NCBI RefSeq assembly: GCF_000275725.1
Contig: NZ_AJTS01000051.1
Location: 1-64,000 of the forward strand
Length of the DNA stretch: 64,000 bases
Direction: 5' to 3'
Source of the DNA: Vreelandella stevensii S18214
GTDB lineage: Bacteria; Pseudomonadota; Gammaproteobacteria; Pseudomonadales; Halomonadaceae
The notes under the pieces are model-generated. The model did not search any database. It was not told the origin of the DNA and worked only from the letters and a program-made list of their open reading frames with translations. The translations under genes were made by a program, and so were the position numbers. Below are positions 61,850 through 64,000 of this stretch, one piece after another. Position 1 is the first letter of the stretch. The number at the start of each line of letters is the position of its first letter.

Positions 61850-62073
61850 ACCGTTCCTTGGCGGGGGCTGGGAGGTGCCCATGAGGGATGAGCTTGAACC
61901 TTTTGGGGGCTGATCACCATTGGCGAAAAGTTGACGCTGCGAGGCAAAGCAAGAGATTGGAGTGGTATGTAAGCGATCCCTCCGCACTGTTGAATCCCGT
62001 CGCAACAGGATATCTTGAACCTGGCCCGGCGTTTGTTATTGTCGTGGTATATGCACCGATCAGGAGCCAGCCC

Positions 62074-63333
62074 ATGGCCAATACGGACCGCAGAACCTCA
62101 CGTGTCACCAACGCTGCCAATGATTCCACCACTTCCTTTTCTATCCCCTCCAGCATGTCGGCCATGCTGCTGACCGGTCATGGCGATGTGGACATGTTGC
62201 ACTACCGGCAGGACGTGCCCACGCCGCAGCCTGGGGCCGGTCAGGTGCTGGTGCGCGTCACGGCGACCGCGAAGAACAACACTGACCGCAAGGCCCGCGA
62301 AGGGCTTTACCCCACCAGGGGCAAGGAGGAGGTCACCTCGTTCGCCATGGGCGGTGCCCCCACCTTGAGCTTTCCGCGTATCCAGGGGGCCGATGTGGTG
62401 GGGCACATCGTGGCGGTGGGCGAGGGTGTCGATGCGCAGCGAGTGGGTGAGCGGGGGCTATTGGATTTCAATCTCTACCCGGATGATCGTCGCGACATCA
62501 ATCTGGTGCCGGATTACTACGGACATGGTGCCGATGGGGGCTTCGCGGAATATATCGTGGTGCCTGCCGACCAGTTTCATCACATCGCCAACCCTGAATT
62601 ACCAGATGCCCCTCTGGCGGCCATGGGAATGTGCTCCTATCAGACCGCCTACCACATGATGACGGCGGCCAACGTGCGGGCTGGCGAGCGGGTGCTGGTC
62701 AGTGGAGCCAGCGGCGGGGTAGGAACGGCGCTGATTCAGCTGTGCCGGATCATCGGCGCCATTCCTTATGCCGTCAGCCAGCCCAGCAAAGCCGATGCCC
62801 TATGCGGGCTGGGCGCGCAGGCGGTGATCGACCGAGGCGATTTGCCTACGTTCGTCGAGCGCGTGCTGCAGGCCACCGAAGGGCGGCCCATCGATGCGGT
62901 CATGGACCTGGTGGGGGGCGACATGACCGACTTGTTCATCGACACCATGATCAGTGATATGTCGCAGCGCGCCACGTACCCGCGGCTGGCCATCGCTGGT
63001 GCCAGCGGTGGCAATCTCAGCGAAGTCATGTGGACACGCATCTACCTGTATCAGGTGCAAATCGTCGGGGTCTCCCATGGCACCCGTGAAGAAGCCGAAC
63101 AGCTGGTCGCCTGGATTCGCAGCGGCGAGCTGAAGCCGGTGCTGCACGGGACGTTCAAGCTGTCGCAGCTGCACGCGGCGGAGCGCTACTTCGTCAATCG
63201 CGGCAGCGACTATCTGGGCAAGATCGTGATCGTGCCCGATGCCCAGTGGGAGGCCCATGGGGAGCCGTTCGCGCTTCAGTCGGCTGATCTTCAATCTGCC
63301 GCTCTTCAATCGGAACGGGAGGCTCGCCAGTGA
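62074..63333 (+). CDS. MDR-family zinc-free alcohol dehydrogenase/quinone reductase
   Basis: A 419-residue medium-chain reductase: GroES-like domain (about 25-170) and Rossmann domain with the NADP-binding GASGGVGTALIQL motif near residue 210. The cysteine ligands of the structural zinc are absent, as in quinone reductases. AGGAG stands 7 bases before 62074. The last 25 residues are a repetitive Gln-Ser-Ala tail (LQSADLQSAALQS). It overlaps the next gene by GTGA, which hints at a joint pathway for an amino acid or imino acid. Confidence 0.82.
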   Translation: MANTDRRTSRVTNAANDSTTSFSIPSSMSAMLLTGHGDVDMLHYRQDVPTPQPGAGQVLVRVTATAKNNTDRKAREGLYPTRGKEEVTSFAMGGAPTLSFPRIQGADVVGHIVAVGEGVDAQRVGERGLLDFNLYPDDRRDINLVPDYYGHGADGGFAEYIVVPADQFHHIANPELPDAPLAAMGMCSYQTAYHMMTAANVRAGERVLVSGASGGVGTALIQLCRIIGAIPYAVSQPSKADALCGLGAQAVIDRGDLPTFVERVLQATEGRPIDAVMDLVGGDMTDLFIDTMISDMSQRATYPRLAIAGASGGNLSEVMWTRIYLYQVQIVGVSHGTREEAEQLVAWIRSGELKPVLHGTFKLSQLHAAERYFVNRGSDYLGKIVIVPDAQWEAHGEPFALQSADLQSAALQSEREARQ

Positions 63334-64000
63334 ATACCGTGCATACCATCAAGCTGCTGGACACCCACGCGGGGGGCGACGTGAGCCGTATCGTCACCGC
63401 CGGGATCGATACGCTGCCGGGCAGCACGGTGCGTCAGCAAATGGAGTATCTGCGTGACGACGCCGATGGCCTCCGGCAGCTACTGCTGGGCGAGCCCTAT
63501 GGCATTCCGGAAATGTCGGTCGACCTGCTGGTGCCTGCCACCCATCCTGAAGCGGTGGCGGGGTACATCATCATGGAAGTGATGGGCTACCCGATCTACT
63601 CAGGCTCCAACACCTTGTGCACGGCCACGGCCGTTCTGGAAATGGGTATCGTGCCCAAGCAGGAGGGGCTTCAGCGCTTCAAGCTGGAAGCCCCGGCAGG
63701 CCTGGTGCAGATCGAAGCGCGGGTGCGCAACGGGGTCGTGGAGTCGGTGACCTGTGAAGGCTTGCCCAGCTATATCGACAGCTATCGCGATACTCTTCTG
63801 GTGCCGGGCATTGGCGACGTCACCTACTCGGTTGCCTACAGCGGCGGCTTCTATGCGCTGGTCGATGCCGAGGCGCTGGGCTTCAAGCTGGTACGGGACG
63901 AAGAGGCCGCGCTGGCGGCCTGTGCCCACAAGATCATCGAGGCCATCCAGGCTCACCGAGGGTTTTCCCACTACACCCTGGGCGATGTGGGGCCGCTGCC
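63330..64000 (+). CDS. Proline-racemase-family protein (partial, runs off the window)
   Basis: 223 residues from a GTG start are visible. LLDTHAGGDVSRIV is the family N-terminal signature. The usual first catalytic loop M-C-G-H is replaced by YSGSNTLC, so the first catalytic Cys and its His partner are both Ser. This makes a racemase/epimerase unlikely and points to a dehydratase or a different reaction. The second catalytic Cys region lies beyond the window. It is translationally coupled to the MDR reductase. Confidence 0.8.
   Translation, partial: MNTVHTIKLLDTHAGGDVSRIVTAGIDTLPGSTVRQQMEYLRDDADGLRQLLLGEPYGIPEMSVDLLVPATHPEAVAGYIIMEVMGYPIYSGSNTLCTATAVLEMGIVPKQEGLQRFKLEAPAGLVQIEARVRNGVVESVTCEGLPSYIDSYRDTLLVPGIGDVTYSVAYSGGFYALVDAEALGFKLVRDEEAALAACAHKIIEAIQAHRGFSHYTLGDVGPL

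Overview
The window looks like the chromosome of a GC-rich gammaproteobacterium, most likely a Halomonas-like member of the Halomonadaceae. This is inferred from the two-subunit arginine succinyltransferase, the TRAP transporter, the MesX/MesD methionine synthase pair and general protein character; there is no rRNA marker to prove it. No tRNA, rRNA or CRISPR array was seen.

Layout. 1-1083: a stand-alone TnpB element with its right end. 1222-8535: arginine catabolism by the AST pathway (AraC-type regulator, then astC, aruF, aruG, astD, astB, tightly packed; astE is not in the window). 8746-10777: mesX and mesD, an oxygen-dependent folate-independent methionine synthase pair. 10966-12515: SPFH protein and NfeD partner. 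12564-32807: a nested mobile region. An IS4-family element with a 9-bp target duplication was split by an 18.8-kb Tn7-like transposon (13746-32559) that has matching ends, repeated TnsB-type sites and a perfect 5-bp duplication (CTGCT). The transposon carries tnsA (in-frame stop), tnsB, tnsC (frameshift), tniQ, a six-zinc-ribbon protein and, at the far end, a TnsE-like protein. Its cargo is a metal-resistance and envelope island: a CadA/PbrA-type ATPase with divergent MerR regulator, ZIP and CDF transporters, LspA, Lnt, an L,D-transpeptidase, an M23 peptidase, a DsbA-like protein and a BASS-type transporter.

32926-37958: host genes (DUF305, TRIC channel, AsmA-like protein, DUF3581). 38253-39656: a second TnpB element with both ends, beside a small minus-strand gene remnant. 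39810-42621: a dctPQM TRAP transporter. 42658-53346: the most intriguing host locus, two divergent gene sets of circularly permuted ATP-grasp, alpha-E, transglutaminase and DUF2126 proteins plus a zinc peptidase. These are predicted to ligate and cleave peptides on an unknown substrate. The rightward set has a good NtrC site and a sigma-54 promoter upstream, pointing to nitrogen control. 53570-55066: mmsA behind a LiuR-like palindrome. 55126-64000: a hypothetical protein, an AhpD-like protein, a TPP riboswitch with an SSS-family transporter, a GAF-PAS-GGDEF protein, a CorA/ZntB-like gene with a C-terminal frameshift, an MFS transporter, an MDR oxidoreductase and the start of a proline-racemase-family gene.

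Three themes connect the genes: amino-acid and nitrogen use (AST, mmsA, the amidoligase locus), layered mobile DNA that carries metal resistance, and several broken genes (tnsA, tnsC, the IS4 transposase, corA) that record recent events.
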